From Trichinella spiralis (Eukaryota > Nematoda > Enoplea > Trichinellida > Trichinellidae), in NCBI GenBank assembly GCA_000181795.3, contig CM012953.1, positions 2,079,663 to 2,143,662 on the forward strand: 64,000 nucleotides of DNA, written 5' to 3'. Under the pieces are notes generated by a model, which saw only the letters and a program-made list of their open reading frames with translations, was not told the DNA's origin and made no database searches. The position numbers and the translations under genes are program-made. Position 1 is the first letter of the stretch, and each line of letters begins with the position of its first letter. Positions 9,940 to 29,910 of the stretch are shown piece after piece.

Positions 9940-10879
9940 CAATTGGTTTACTTGTATAAAAGTAATGAGCACCGGATTGGGTAAACACTAAAGTACATAG
10001 TATTTTGCTAGCATCTGGTGGCAATATTTAATAAAACATAATTCGCCAATCTAGGCTTGCAACAGAAATTGTGATAAATAAAGGCTAAACATATATCAAA
10101 ATGAACTTCTGATCATCTCGTACTTTACAAATTAGCTTAAATGCAGATTAAGTATTTTTTGAGAGGAAACAAGTAAGACGAGCAGCTAAAATTGCTTGGA
10201 CAATTTTTCGTTCATCAAGAACGAGTTGTAAAGTTACATTGGGCAAGTTTTTTTACAGTAATGTATTTTTTTCGTATAAAAACCTGCATTTCAGATACTG
10301 TGTTGAATGCTGCTACTTAATGCAGAAATTTTAATGGTGAGGGGAATTTATTAATTTTTTGTTGGTAAAAATGAATTTCTGTATACAATGTAATGTGCAA
10401 TCTACATTGTAAGCTCATGTAGAAATATGCAATTTGATTCTAGAATAATATTAGAAAGAAAATATGTTATGCTGCATTGTGTATTTTGAGATGAATTAAA
10501 AAATTGTTTTGGAAAGTTTGAAAGTTAAAAACATGTTTTTTTATTATTCATCATTCATTATTATTTTCAAATTTTGTATAGACGTCATCGAGGTATGTAG
10601 ATAAAGATTCTCAGATTTCTAGCTGTTTTATTAGTTTTAAATTTGCTATCATAGTTTTGTGTTGAAAAGCTGTCAGGCATACTTCACTGTTAACATTGGT
10701 GTTTGTAATTGTGTTTACTTTTTGGAACAATGTAAATTTTTTTTGTCAACACTGTTATCGAAATCTTATATTTTATCGTTAGATCAACACAGCAGCGTCT
10801 GGTTTTGGAATATTTTCTTTTGTGAATTTTGCACATAGATCATTGTACGAATTTTTCAGAAACTGAATTTCAATCAACA
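9940..10879. other. Intergenic, upstream of the dipeptidase gene
   Basis: AT-rich, with no supportable gene. It presumably contains the promoter and 5' UTR of the downstream dipeptidase, but I can point to no specific element. Confidence 0.5.
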
Positions 10880-13111
10880 ATGAGCAATAACGAAAAAGAT
10901 CTGCAGAGTATTTTCAAGTAAAATTATTATTATTATATCGTTATTAATTTTATAATTATTTGTTGCATATTGTAGGTATGTTGATGAACATGTTTCGTTG
11001 TATGTTGAACGCCTGGCAGAAGCGGTGGCCATCGAAAGTGTTTCGGCTGACAAGGCGAAGTTCGGTGAATTGATTCGCATGGCCGAATGGACGAAAAATG
11101 TATATTTTTTTCTCCGGATGAAATATTTTAATAATTTTTGTTTGTTTTTCACAATTTGGTTTCTTCAGAAATTGGAATTGTTTGGTACTGTTTGTGAATT
11201 GGTATATCCAAAATCGAAGCAATTGGACAACGGCGAGTTTGTCAAATTGCCCCCTGTTTTGCTTGGACAGCTTGGAAGTGATCCAAAAAAAGTCACTCTG
11301 CTGATATATGGTCACTTGGATGTTCAGCCGGCGGAAAAGGCAAATAATTTTGTTCAAATTGAAAATTAAAATTTCGTTCAAATTATTATTTGTTTTATGC
11401 AAATATATTTGAGAATGATTTGTTGTAGTCGGATGGTTGGGATACTGAACCTTTTGTTCTTGTGGAAAAGGATGGAAAATTGTACGGCAGGGGTTCGACC
11501 GACGATAAAGGACCAGTGATAGCGTGGATTAACATTATTGAAGCTTTTCATTGTTTGAAAATTGAAATGCCCGTTAATGTTAAAGTCTGATTTTGCATAT
11601 TCATTTTTCGTTTCATGTATTTCATTTTTCATCATTAATTTTTCAGTTTTGTTTTGAACTGATGGAAGAAAGTGGATCAGTAGGTTTGGAGGATGTTTTG
11701 CGTTGTAAAAAGGACGAAGGTTGGTTCCAGGTAATTTGTGCAGAGTGAAAATTATGTTTTTTTTGAAAGAAAAAATTTACTTTATCTTAGGACGTGGATT
11801 GTGCTTGCATTTCAGACAATTATTGGGTTGGTACGAAGAAGCCTTGCATCACATATGGATTAAGGTGAATTTCTTTTGTGTTTTGAAATTGTTTTCAAAT
11901 TTTCTATAACAGTGCAATATATTCTGTGGCAATAATTATTTTATTCGTGAACATTTTTCAGGTAATAATTAAATTTTTTGAAATGTGGAAATCATATAAT
12001 TTTATAGGGGTCTTTGTTATACAAATGTAGAAGTGACTTGTTGTAATCAAGATTTGCACAGTGGTGTATTTGGTGGTTCTGTGTAAGTTTTTATAACAGC
12101 TTATATCTGTATATTTGTTCATTAATTTTGTTTTTCTTCTCAGACACGAAGCTATGAGTGATTTGATCTATTTGCTTGACAATTTGGTGGACAAAAATGG
12201 GAAAATTTTGATTCCGAAAATTTACGATAAAGTCGATCCATTAACAGAGAAAGAAAGGAAACGTTATGAGAGCATAGATTTTGATTGTGTTAGTAAATTT
12301 TAAAATTTCATAATTTTTATTTTCATTTAATGGAATCAATAATTGTTGTAATTCATTGAAATAGGAATCCTACAGGAAGTCGATTGGAGCGTCGAAGTTG
12401 TTGTATGACAACAAAGCTGAATTATTGATGCATCGTTGGCGTTATCCTTCACTTTCCATACATGGTTTCAATTTGATCTGATTATTTAACAGTTGTATGC
12501 ATGTTTTTCTTTTTCAGGTATTTCTGGAGCGTTCAGTGGAAACGGAGAGAAGACCGTGATTCCTTGTAAAGTGACGGGGAAATTTTCAATTCGCCTGGTT
12601 CCAAGTCAGAATCCCGAAGAAATTGCTCATCTAGTCGAAGAGTACATTAAAAAATTGCACAACGAACGTGGATCCAAAAACAAATGCCACGTCCACTCGT
12701 CGTTCGGTCCTCACTGGCTGACGGATGTTGATCATCCGAATTTTTTGGCAGGGCGGCAAGCGATTCGAAGAGGTGTACAACTTTTTCAGCTAATTTTAAT
12801 TTTAATCAGTGTTAAATTGCAGTATATCAAGTGGAGCCAGATTTGACTCGGGAAGGCGGTAGCATACCGGTGACGTTGGCTTTGCAAAAATATACCGGCA
12901 AGAATGTGGTGCTGTTGCCAATCGGTGCCGCAGACGACATGGCTCATTCGCAAAACGAAAAGTTCAACAAGGACAATTATATTCTTGGAGTGAGATGTTT
13001 GCAGATTTTCGTGTTTATTTATTTATTTGTTTATTTGTTTATTTGAAGATGAAAATGCTTGGCGCTTATTTTTACGAACTCGCTGAACACATCATCAAAG
13101 ACATTCCTTGA
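10880..13111 (+). CDS. CNDP2: Cytosolic non-specific dipeptidase (CNDP2-like, M20 family)
   Basis: Twelve exons: 10880-10917, 10976-11099, 11169-11339, 11429-11584, 11647-11730, 11791-11864, 12008-12082, 12144-12288, 12365-12464, 12518-12772, 12823-12989, 13049-13111 (483 residues, like human CNDP2). M20 metallopeptidases hydrolyse dipeptides such as Cys-Gly in the cytosol using two metal ions. Metal and catalytic residues are visible: His103 in GHLDVQP, Asp136/137 in STDDKGP, Glu170/171 in MEESGS, Asp in ISDNYW, and a late His in MAHSQNEK. Conserved blocks [22 protein letters not shown] and [13 protein letters not shown] support orthology. Intron 3 (11340-11428) has a GC rather than GT donor; the others are GT-AG. 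Soluble: no signal peptide or membrane segment. Confidence 0.95.
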
Positions 13112-14013
13112 TTGCGCAACAGCAAAAAGAGGTTCAATTGAATTTCCACAAACAGTAACGAATGAATTCACTTTTCGCTTTCAATCATATGAAAATTTCA
13201 TTAATTATTATTTTCATAATTTTGTGTATGAAATTGCTTTATTACTGATTTTATTGTGATTTTCTTAAATTGGTCAATAATGTGAATTATATATGTAATT
13301 GGTAACAAACACAAATGGTGAAAAACATATTACTTTATCATTTATTATTTAGTATGAATTTCTTTTAAGTAAAAACAAACCGTACTGAAATATTGAATTG
13401 AAAACAAATATGATGTAATGTGAAAGAAGAATTTTGTTGGTTGGTTGGTTATTATAAGATAAAGAACCAGATAAAAAACAAAAATCACTTAGTTTAATCT
13501 ACATCTATTATTGCACAAGTATATTTATTGTACTCGATTTAAGTATTTTTTGATGACAGCTGTCTAAAAGTCGATCGATGATTAAATATTGTTTTTTGCA
13601 TTTTTTGAAAAAAATATTCGTTTTTTTCTTTACTTTTACTATTTTGGATAAAAAGATTGTGAAGCAGTAAATAATAAATAAATAGAGGAAAAAAAGAAGC
13701 AAGGAAGCAAAAGGAAGCGAATGAAAAAAAATCTGCATAGCAAAAGTAAAAAAACGATATTTAAATATTACTGTTGTTGTTGTTAATATTTGATTTTCTA
13801 GATAAAAATTTAAATTCCATAGTGTCATCAAAAAAAAACAAAAAATAATGAGAACAATTGCACAGAACCCCCATCCATCCATCCCTTCTATTCTGTTAGA
13901 CATCATTATTGACTTTCAAGAATATGTATATACATATATGTGTGTGTGAGTGAATATAAATAAATAAATAAATAAATAAATAAGCAGCATCTGTGTGTTG
14001 TTTGGTGGTATTT
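13112..14013. other. Intergenic between convergent CNDP2 and USP5 ends
   Basis: 3' flanks of two convergent genes. It contains a ggttggttggttgg run (13436-13450) and an (AAAT)n microsatellite (about 13958-13982). No gene is supportable; the long minus-strand frame at 13508-13906 is AT-rich and matches nothing. Confidence 0.6.
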
Positions 14014-16747
14014 TCAGTCGGTAGTTGATATACGTTCGTAGAGAAATACGTAGCCCAAATCTTTGGGCGGCTTTTCAGAGAGCGCAACTTTTTCGTCGTT
14101 GTAAATTATCCACTGGTCGCCTTTAAGCAAGTGACAAACGTAATGACCAGTGTGCGCTGAACTGCCAATGTGACTGATGAATCCTCGAAGACGGTACAGG
14201 CCGTCGCCGTCACGGAACTGCACTTCAGTCGACGACGGTGCATCGTTGGAAAGCCTGCTGTTAAAGCTGCCGCCGCCAGCGCCACCGCTGCCCTGACCGT
14301 CCACACCGCCGCTGAGTAGCCATTGGACGGCAATTTCCAAATTGTTCGCCGTCTCGATCAACGCTGTTCGTACATCCGATTCGGCAAAGCCCATATCGAT
14401 CAACTGAGACACCAGTTCGGGTTTGGCAGACGGCTGCTGTTCATCGTCCGAATCTTTCGTATATTCCATTGTCAATTTTCCCACGTGCGGTCCTGAACCA
14501 CGGAATTCATTCATATCCAACAAGTCGGGCACCGCAATCGACACGTCCAATTTCAACGGTCGCCAATCTGGAGCAAATGTGAACTTTTTCATCTGAAAAA
14601 TGGCATAAATAAATTGAATAAATAAATAATAAATGATTTTCTCTTCAGTGTGTGTGTGTGCTTAAAAAATGAAACAAACAATAAATAAATAACCTGAATC
14701 CATAACCAATCAGGAAAAGTGTTAAAATGAAGCTGCTTTTCCATTGCAGATATTCTGCCGGTGAATGGACTCTTGGTGTTGTCCAACAATTCCGGCTCGA
14801 CCAGCGCTTTCAAACAATTCATCAACGACACCGTTGGACGCAATTTCGGTCCAATAACACCGGTCTCCACTGTTGCTGCACCACTATTACTACTACTAGT
14901 GACAACAATTTCCGTCGCATCGTTGCCAGCACCACTGCCGCCGCCGCTGCTATCGACTCCAGCCCCAGCCACGCCCCCGGCGCCGTTCATCATCGCCAAT
15001 TGTGCCGGTTCGTCGGGCAGAATACCCATCACAGACGGAGGTCGATTTTCGTCGTTCACCAACGTCGTCGAATCGATTTGCTCCTGTTCCAAGTCCAACG
15101 GAACCGGAAGTGACAGTATCACTTCGGGACGTTGCTTGTAGGAAACGTTGCCCGATTCGAGGCAAGTCAGCTTTTCTTCCAACGAAAAACGCCACGCGCT
15201 CACCACATCCTCGACACAGTCGATGCCTCGTTTGTTCTGCTCGAGACGTTCGAACAGGTAGCGCATGAATTCTTCGACGTCCTGCTGGCGATTGCTGGCA
15301 AATTCCGCATTGCCACGGTTGATCAACAGACGAAACGCAGCCGGGCGTATACCTCTTCTGTCTGGATTAAAAAAAACACAATATTTAATAAATAAATAAA
15401 TAAATATACACCAGTAAACAAATTATATACCTTCCATGTCGGCTCTGGAATAACGACCGGACAGTAGACCGGATACTACTTTTGCAAATTGTACGTTGAA
15501 ATCGTCACAGGGGACCAGGCTGCAATTTTGAAATATACGATCCGCACCGTCCCAGTAGACTCGTACAATGTCCGGTATTATCACCAACGCTTGTATGACG
15601 GAATTCAAATAGCACGAATTGCCCATGTTGACCATGCCGGTGTAGCCGGGACCGTAGACCGGGGTCAGTTTGTTGCCTTCTTCTTGAATTTCGTGAAATT
15701 CCCATTTCTGATTGAAATCCAATTCCAATTCGATCATCGATTTTTCCGTCTTCTCCATCACCGCCAAATCAATGCCGAAATGTTTCAAATGTTTCTCCAA
15801 TTGTGGATCGTTCACCTGGTTGGAAAGTGGAAAATTTTTTAATCAAACAACGAAAAAAAATTATGAATGTTTTTTTTTCTGATTTGCTTGCTCTAAATCG
15901 TACCAAATCGTCTTCGTCGTAGCTGAAAACATCAGCTCCGTTGGACGATATTGTTCCCAATTTCACCGACAACGGATAGCCAGTTTTGCAATAATGATCC
16001 ATCGAGTGGTTGTTGCCACCGCCTCCGCCCCACAATTTCCGTCCGCAGAATATCATACCGTCGGTAAGGTTGAGCCAGAGATTGTCAATTTTGTCACAAC
16101 CTTCGGCTTGGCAACGCCAACCGGACGGTGGAATTTTGGGCGGATTGTCCACCTGGAACAAATTCGTATGGATGGTATTTTTCAGCATCGTGCCGTCCCA
16201 AGTGCCAGCTTGACTTTGAACTTCCAACAGACGATAAGCGGATTCGGCTTCCATGATCGCTTTGCAACAATACAACAAACCTGGACCGAGGGTCGATTCG
16301 AACAAAGGGACCAGTTCCAGTTGCGGATAAACGGAAACTGCCCATCGTTCTCGCACTTCGTAACGTTTTTCCTGAATTAAAAAATAAACAGGATATGGAT
16401 GAAAATATTTTCAAATATAAATAAAGAATAATAATAATAATAATCGATAATCCAACCAAAAATCCACTTTCGACTCCAATCGCCAGTTTGGTAATTTGTT
16501 TCGGTGGTGCAGCATCGTCGTCGTCGTTGTCGTCGAGCAGCAACTTCTTTTCGCGTATCAAATTCAAATATCCAACGTGGTCGGTTCGTGCAACGTGCAT
16601 GACGACGTGGTTCCGACACACGCCCACATGACATACGAGACATATGTACAGGCCGTGTTCGAATTCTGGAGAATCGAAACAAAACACACATTCGTCCTTG
16701 TAAATCGTCGATCCACGTTCCGGAGCAACGTACGCAATTTCGTCCAT
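14014..16747 (-). CDS. USP5: Ubiquitin carboxyl-terminal hydrolase 5 (isopeptidase T)
   Basis: Five exons (minus): 16457-16747, 15904-16371, 15431-15815, 14694-15361, 14014-14592; 796 residues. USP5 disassembles unanchored polyubiquitin. Domains in order: an N-terminal cryptic zinc-finger region (KDECVFCFDSPE), a ZnF-UBP (WRC...NLWLNLTDG...FCGRK...GGNNHSMDHY), a USP catalytic core with Cys box GNSCYLNS, the QQDVEEF block and His box GHYVCHLLKGDQW, and one UBA domain before the His box. Human USP5 has two UBA domains; the region for the first is absent. A Gly/Ser/Ala-rich insert of about 60 residues sits in the catalytic core. The first true ATG of the frame is at 16747. Confidence 0.95.
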
Positions 16748-16768
16748 CTTTTGACACTTTTTTCCCAA

Positions 16769-17445
16769 TTATCTGAGAAATAACAAAGCTGTAAACAGTT
16801 TGTTTTTTTCTTTTTCTGTCCTTGTTATTCTACATTTTGAAAAATTAGAAATACATAAAATAACATCAACGATCATCGATTAAAAAACATAAACCTAAAC
16901 AATATTAAGAAAAACCTTTAAAATTGAGACAAACAAATGTAATTAAGTAACGACGAATCATAATAATAGTAATAATAATAATAATAATATGCAAGCATGC
17001 AAGTATGTACACAACATGTATGTAATATCGATCAATTCGACAGTTCTGAATCAATGAAAAAACCGGCAAATCAATTTGGAATTTTCTTCTTTTAATAATT
17101 GCAACAACAATAAATGAAAAAAAACTGATAGAGTGCGTGCAAACTGAAATTTAATTTTTTCACTGTTCTGCTGCTTTTCTTCTCTTCTGCTCGGATGACG
17201 ACAGAAACGCAGCAGGCTGGTTGCTGTTGTTCTTGGTCATTTCTGGAGTATAATAAAAAAATAAATAAAGAAATTAAAAATAAAAGTAAAATAATAATTA
17301 CAAATGATGAAAGAAGAAGAATAATTAACCAAAGTGTAAAAATTAACCAAATTCAACAAAAAAATTCAATATATGTGTAGTTTGTCATCGACGTCGTCTC
17401 AATTGCAGTTATCATTTTCTGCAGTCCCTCGAAATTTGATGCCAT
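16769..17445. other. Intergenic between USP5 and pecanex
   Basis: About 0.7 kb with AAT-repeat runs (about 16965-16990) and no gene. On the minus strand a TTTCTCAG acceptor lies about 25 nt upstream of the USP5 ATG, a possible 5'UTR cis- or trans-splice site. Confidence 0.5.
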
Positions 17446-24952
<7,507 letters not shown>

Positions 24953-24960
24953 CGTGCTTT

Positions 24961-24966
24961 CTGAAG
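24961..24966 (-). promoter_or_regulatory. Candidate trans-splice acceptor between Maf and pecanex
   Basis: On the minus strand CTTCAG follows the Maf stop directly (TAG, 24967-24969) and is followed by AAAGCACG and the pecanex ATG. A spliced leader added here would give pecanex an 8-nt 5'UTR. Inference only; a cis-acceptor joining an alternative upstream exon is equally compatible. Confidence 0.4.
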
Positions 24967-27927
24967 CTACGGTCGACCGTATAAAGTCAGCAGGCTACTC
25001 AAAACCCGATGCAACGGAAAACCCATCACGTTGTAAAAATCGCCATCAATTGCTCGCACCAGAGCTGCCGCGGAATCTTGAATCGAATAAGCGCCAGCTT
25101 TGTCGCTTTATTGGGCAACAAACAAACAAACAAACAAATTAACCAAATTTCCAATTCACTCAAAATTTAAATAAACTTCGCAAACCAACTTACAATGACT
25201 CACCACTTTCCACGTACGCGTCGATCAATTCAGAAGACAAATCACCAAATTTCAACTTTGTCACTTCGCAAAACTTTTCTGCAAACTTCTCTTAAGCAAA
25301 AAAAATATATAAATAAACAACAACTCTTCAATATTTTCCTTTTGTTTATACTTTTCAAACCGTGCACTTCCAAAAATACGACACCCGTGTAGACTGAATG
25401 TTCCCTGCCGCTGAAACTGAAATAACAACAACAAAATATTCATCATCACCATTATTATTTCACTTTTCAATAATTCATTAAATAATAAATAACAAAAAAA
25501 ATGAAATTGCATGCATCTAAGCTTTTTTTCACTGTTAAAAATATCACTGCTTTAAATATGAACAAAAAACCGCCAATTAAACTTCCAATTACTGATTATT
25601 ATTGAGGACATTTCAAAACTTGCTTCAAAAATCACAAAAAGATAAATCATCAAATCGGTTTAACGCGTAACTGAATTCAATAAAAAAAACAATTAATAAC
25701 GTTGATTCAAATAATATATATATTACACATAAATTGCATCAAAAAATCTTCTCCGCCTATTATAACAAATAAAAATGATGAAACCAGTTTTCATGCATGC
25801 TATTATTGCAAATTCATGAATATTCATGAATTCAATTCGTATTCAACTATTTAATAACGCTGAAAAATATGATCGGCATTAAATTCCCGCAAAGTTCACT
25901 TATGTAAGAAGAAAACGATACCTTTCCATATCTCTCAATATTACAACAATAAATAAAATTTAACTACCGTTTACCCCGTAGGCAGAACAATTCAATTTTA
26001 CGGTTGTAGCCAAATTTTCCTACTGTAAACTGAAAAAGATACACAAGAATTGGAAAATGATGAAAAACCGCGTGATGAAGTTTCAATCAAAGATTGATAT
26101 GAAATCAATTTTCCACAGAACCACAGACTTTTCATATTTAAATGACAATCAAATGGGTAAATAAAAACCCAAATTACCACAAAACTATGTTATGCAGGTT
26201 ATAAAAACTGGTCATCAAATTTTGTCCATATTTACAAGAGAAAACTTTTCTCATTCTTTGTCACTTCCAGTCGAACTGAAGACGCGAAATAATATTCAAC
26301 ATTTTACACACTTCATACATATCAACATGTTCAAATAATTATAATTCTTACTGTTGTTAATATATTTTTTAAAAATTTACATAATGATTAACATAAGTAT
26401 AATAAGTTCAAATTTAATTTCATTTAATTTAAATTTTTACATCAATAAAACATAAATTAATATTATATCTACACGATACATTTATTATTTATGATTGGTT
26501 TCTTTAATATGATAATTAAGTTTCTTCAACACAGTAATTAACAGAAACTTGTAAAAAAATTACTTTCAAGTTGATTAAAACAATCAAATGCAATCAAACT
26601 TTTTAAGTTCAAAATAAAAATCAACTTTAATAAACAATACCAACTGAAAAATAAGAAAAAACAAAATATACTCACTCATGTAACATCCGAATTGCATCAT
26701 TTTTGTCGATAGGCTTTTCATAAATTTTGCCGCCAAAAACGACCACAGTATCACAACCAATAACGAGTTTCACAGTATCCTAAATGAAACTTCAATTCTG
26801 AAATAAGCACAGAACATATATGCCATACAAAGTACAGTACTCATGCTCAAAGAAAAAAAATATTTCAATGAATTCAATGAAACAAATTTATCATTCATTC
26901 ATTGCAGTGCTGTTATCATAATTCACGTTGAAATTGAAATGAAGGCTGCTCAGTTTTACTTTTCAAAGAGCAACATTTAACGAAGAGTAATAAATTGCTT
27001 TCATTCATCAGTTAAAAATATACACATAAAGAAACCTTAAATAATATAATGCTTACTGTTGAGTATTAAGGGAAAAAATATATTTTCAAAGACTAAATGA
27101 GTGTGAAAATGAAAATTTCCAAATGAAACATTTTGATTAATAACTGAACAATAATGACTTGAACTCGCTTAGATAATTCATTATTTATACTCGATAATGT
27201 TCAAAAGCAATTCATAAAACAAAATGAAACAATTTTACATTATTAAGCTTCTCTTGCGTTTTTTAAAGGAAATAAAAGTTTAACCATTCCATACAACAAA
27301 TTATCGACTTTTCCATACGTTTGAAATATTACAAAAAATAGAAAATGCATTTTTAACACATAATTGCATAAACTGCAAAATGTATATGCTTAAAAATTGA
27401 ACATTGATTGTTAAAAATGGATTACTTCTAATCAGTAATGCTAACTAAATGTTAATGAAACACAAAATTTAAATTCATGTGAATCATGGTTTTCATTTTT
27501 TTCCAATAAATAGTTAAATTGGCTTCTTATTAGTTTCAGCTATTTTGTCTTCATTTTGTATAATTTAAAGATAATCTCAAATTGTTTTACAGAAACTTAT
27601 AATTAAATTATTTAAACCCAAAAATGACTGACCTGATTGCTTAACTGAGATGCAACGTCTTCTGCTTTAAATGAGGCGTTATCAATTACGTAATCACCAG
27701 GACGACCAAAGTATAAACTCTTATCTAAGTCTTCGGCAAATTTAGATGTCACGACTTTGAAAGGCAATTTCTTCAGATAAATAAAATTTTACAACAACAA
27801 CAACTTTTACAAACAATATGAAATTTGCTCCTCTTACAAGCTTCTTTAAAATTTCTTCTCTTCGTGGTGAAGCGCTGGCCAAAATAATTTCTTTGTTGTT
27901 CAATCCAGGAAGCAGTTTGGAAAACAT
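24967..27927 (-). CDS. Maf-type nucleotide pyrophosphatase (ASMTL Maf-domain-like)
   Basis: Six exons (minus): 27838-27927, 27633-27770, 26676-26779, 25352-25416, 25194-25290, 24967-25105; 210 residues, a typical stand-alone Maf length. Maf proteins hydrolyse non-canonical or modified nucleoside triphosphates (dTTP/UTP and methylated nucleotides) to monophosphates. Motifs: N-terminal [14 protein letters not shown], then [34 protein letters not shown] and a C-terminal [10 protein letters not shown]. The animal homologue ASMTL is fused to a methyltransferase; no such domain follows here. Introns 2 and 3 are long (about 0.85 and 1.26 kb). It may be co-transcribed with pecanex. Confidence 0.9.
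25417..26675 (-). other. Long intron of the Maf gene
   Basis: 1.26-kb AT-rich intron between exons 3 and 4. No nested gene, RNA or repeat recognised. Confidence 0.6.
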
Positions 27928-29910
27928 CTAACGCACGACCTAAAGATAAATCACTCGAAAAAACTAATTCTACTAAACTAAAACCTTAATTAAACATAAA
28001 ACTCATGTAGTTGAATATTTTCAAATAATTTTCTAAATTTAGAAAATCTGCAAATAACATAAACATGGGCTTGAAAACAAAACAAAACACTTACATCAAT
28101 AGTAAATTATAGACTGAAGAAAAATTATCAATTCGCTATTAGCTTGATAAATTAAATGTTCGAACAAAATTTTATCAAGCATACCATTACAAAAATAAAA
28201 AGTAGAATGGCAATTACTGTAAAAGTAAAAAATTTAAGTACAAACTAGTGTTCATAGGAAAACGCTTTTGAGCGAAATGCTTATTTTAGCAATGTTTTTA
28301 TTTCCTTTTATTTAATCTGAATTATTCGATTTGAATTATTTCCTTGTGTATTAAAATTTCTTTACAGTTATGCTAAACTACTGTCTTTAATTTTGAAAAG
28401 AAAAATTACATGACAATCAAATAATACGGTGTTTTACAATTTTTTATAAATGTTCAGAAATTTATACTTGCTAATTTTATAATATTCTGCGTTTTCATTT
28501 ATTCATAAAAATGATCTGTAAAATATAAAATTATTTCCATTTAAATATTTTACCAACATACAGTGCAAATTAAATAATTTGTCTGTTAGCAAAAACTATA
28601 CAACAAAAATTTCAGGTGGTTGAACGAAAATAACTTTGTTTTTTGCTCTACACTCCTTTATTGTCATTGCATCAGTTCAGCAAATGCGCACTGTCATATT
28701 AATTTCATTGTATAATTTTTATCACTTCATAGTAACAGCTTTTAGCTTTATTTAAAGATGAAGCATTATTTGATGTTTTTTTAATAAAACGGTAAATGGA
28801 ACCTTTGAATTAATTACAGTATGGACTATTTGTACATGACAATCTTTTCTTCAGTAACAGTAAAATGTAAATATGATTTGTTGATAGGGAATTTTTGATC
28901 AATTGTGATAAATTTTCTTTCTTATATTGACATTATAATGATATTTTTGGCACTTCGCGGCATTTGTCTTGTTATTTCTAACTTACGTTGTGTTGATCCG
29001 ATCGATTGCAATGAGAGAATGAAAATTTAAAAATCGTTAACAATTTGTATCATGTTTAATGTTATTTGAGGCTGAATAGTCAAAATTATGGCTACGGTTT
29101 TTGTATTGATAAACCCGGCTGCTTTTGTCTAGGTTGAGATTTTGCTTTCTTCCATGTTTGCGTCTTTGTGCAAAGCAAGAAAACTATCGCTAAAGCGGCA
29201 TGAATGAATTTACTAAATTTGTCATTAAACAACTTCTTAGTAATAAAATTTTGAATTTTCTGACTGAACAACAAATTGAACAGCAACCAAAACACAGTTG
29301 AGACACACCATTGTCGAAAGAATCTCGAACAGTCCTCAGTCGAAGGTAGAAACTGATTATTCAGGCAGCGAACAGTAATATCTATTTTTGAACATCATAT
29401 TGCTGAGCGACCATCAAAAGTACGTAATGAAGGGATTGCGGGATCCGGAAGACTTATTAATTAAAATCCGTAATAGCCCAATTTCATATTATATTATATT
29501 ATATTATATTATATTATATTATATTATTATTTCATCTATCTCCATTGACGAACGTTCCATCAACCAGGAGCTACAGTTTATATAAAATCTGAAATAATGT
29601 GTTGCTGAAATATAATTCGTATATTTTCCGTATATATATAATTAATGTACTCACAATAAAATCAAACTGTAAACCTTCCATAACACCGCATATCGTTTTC
29701 TTTAACTGTTTTGTCCTTTAATTTGCCAATCTTCCAGACACTCTACGAATGATGCACATAAAGATTGTATAATTAACGTCATTCCACATCTTTAAAAATT
29801 AAACTCAAGAAATAAATTTAGGTAGAAAATTTCCTCCTTTCTATAGAGGTGAAAATTTATACAATAATATTAGAAAATAAAATATAAGGTTTATTTAAAT
29901 TAAATAAACA
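27928..29910. other. Intergenic between Maf and COG8
   Basis: About 2 kb, AT-rich. It contains an (ATATT)n microsatellite at about 29486-29529. Short frames on both strands (for example 29092-29295 minus and 29388-29585 plus) have no family resemblance and I do not call them genes. Confidence 0.5.

Noticed and set aside
10956..11402. 148-residue minus-strand frame
   Set aside because: Antisense to dipeptidase exons 2-3 and their introns.
13508..13906. 132-residue minus-strand frame with hydrophobic runs
   Set aside because: Translation of poly-A/T-rich 3' flank; no homology or splice context.
16748..16768. Extended N-terminus for USP5, and similar extensions for INPP4 (to 43190), Hint gene B (to 57450) and REEP (to 8557)
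   Set aside because: The extended frames begin at TTG, not ATG. The first real ATG was used in each case.
29092..29295. 67-residue minus-strand frame and the neighbouring plus-strand frame 29388-29585
   Set aside because: No recognisable domain; the second runs into an (ATATT)n microsatellite.
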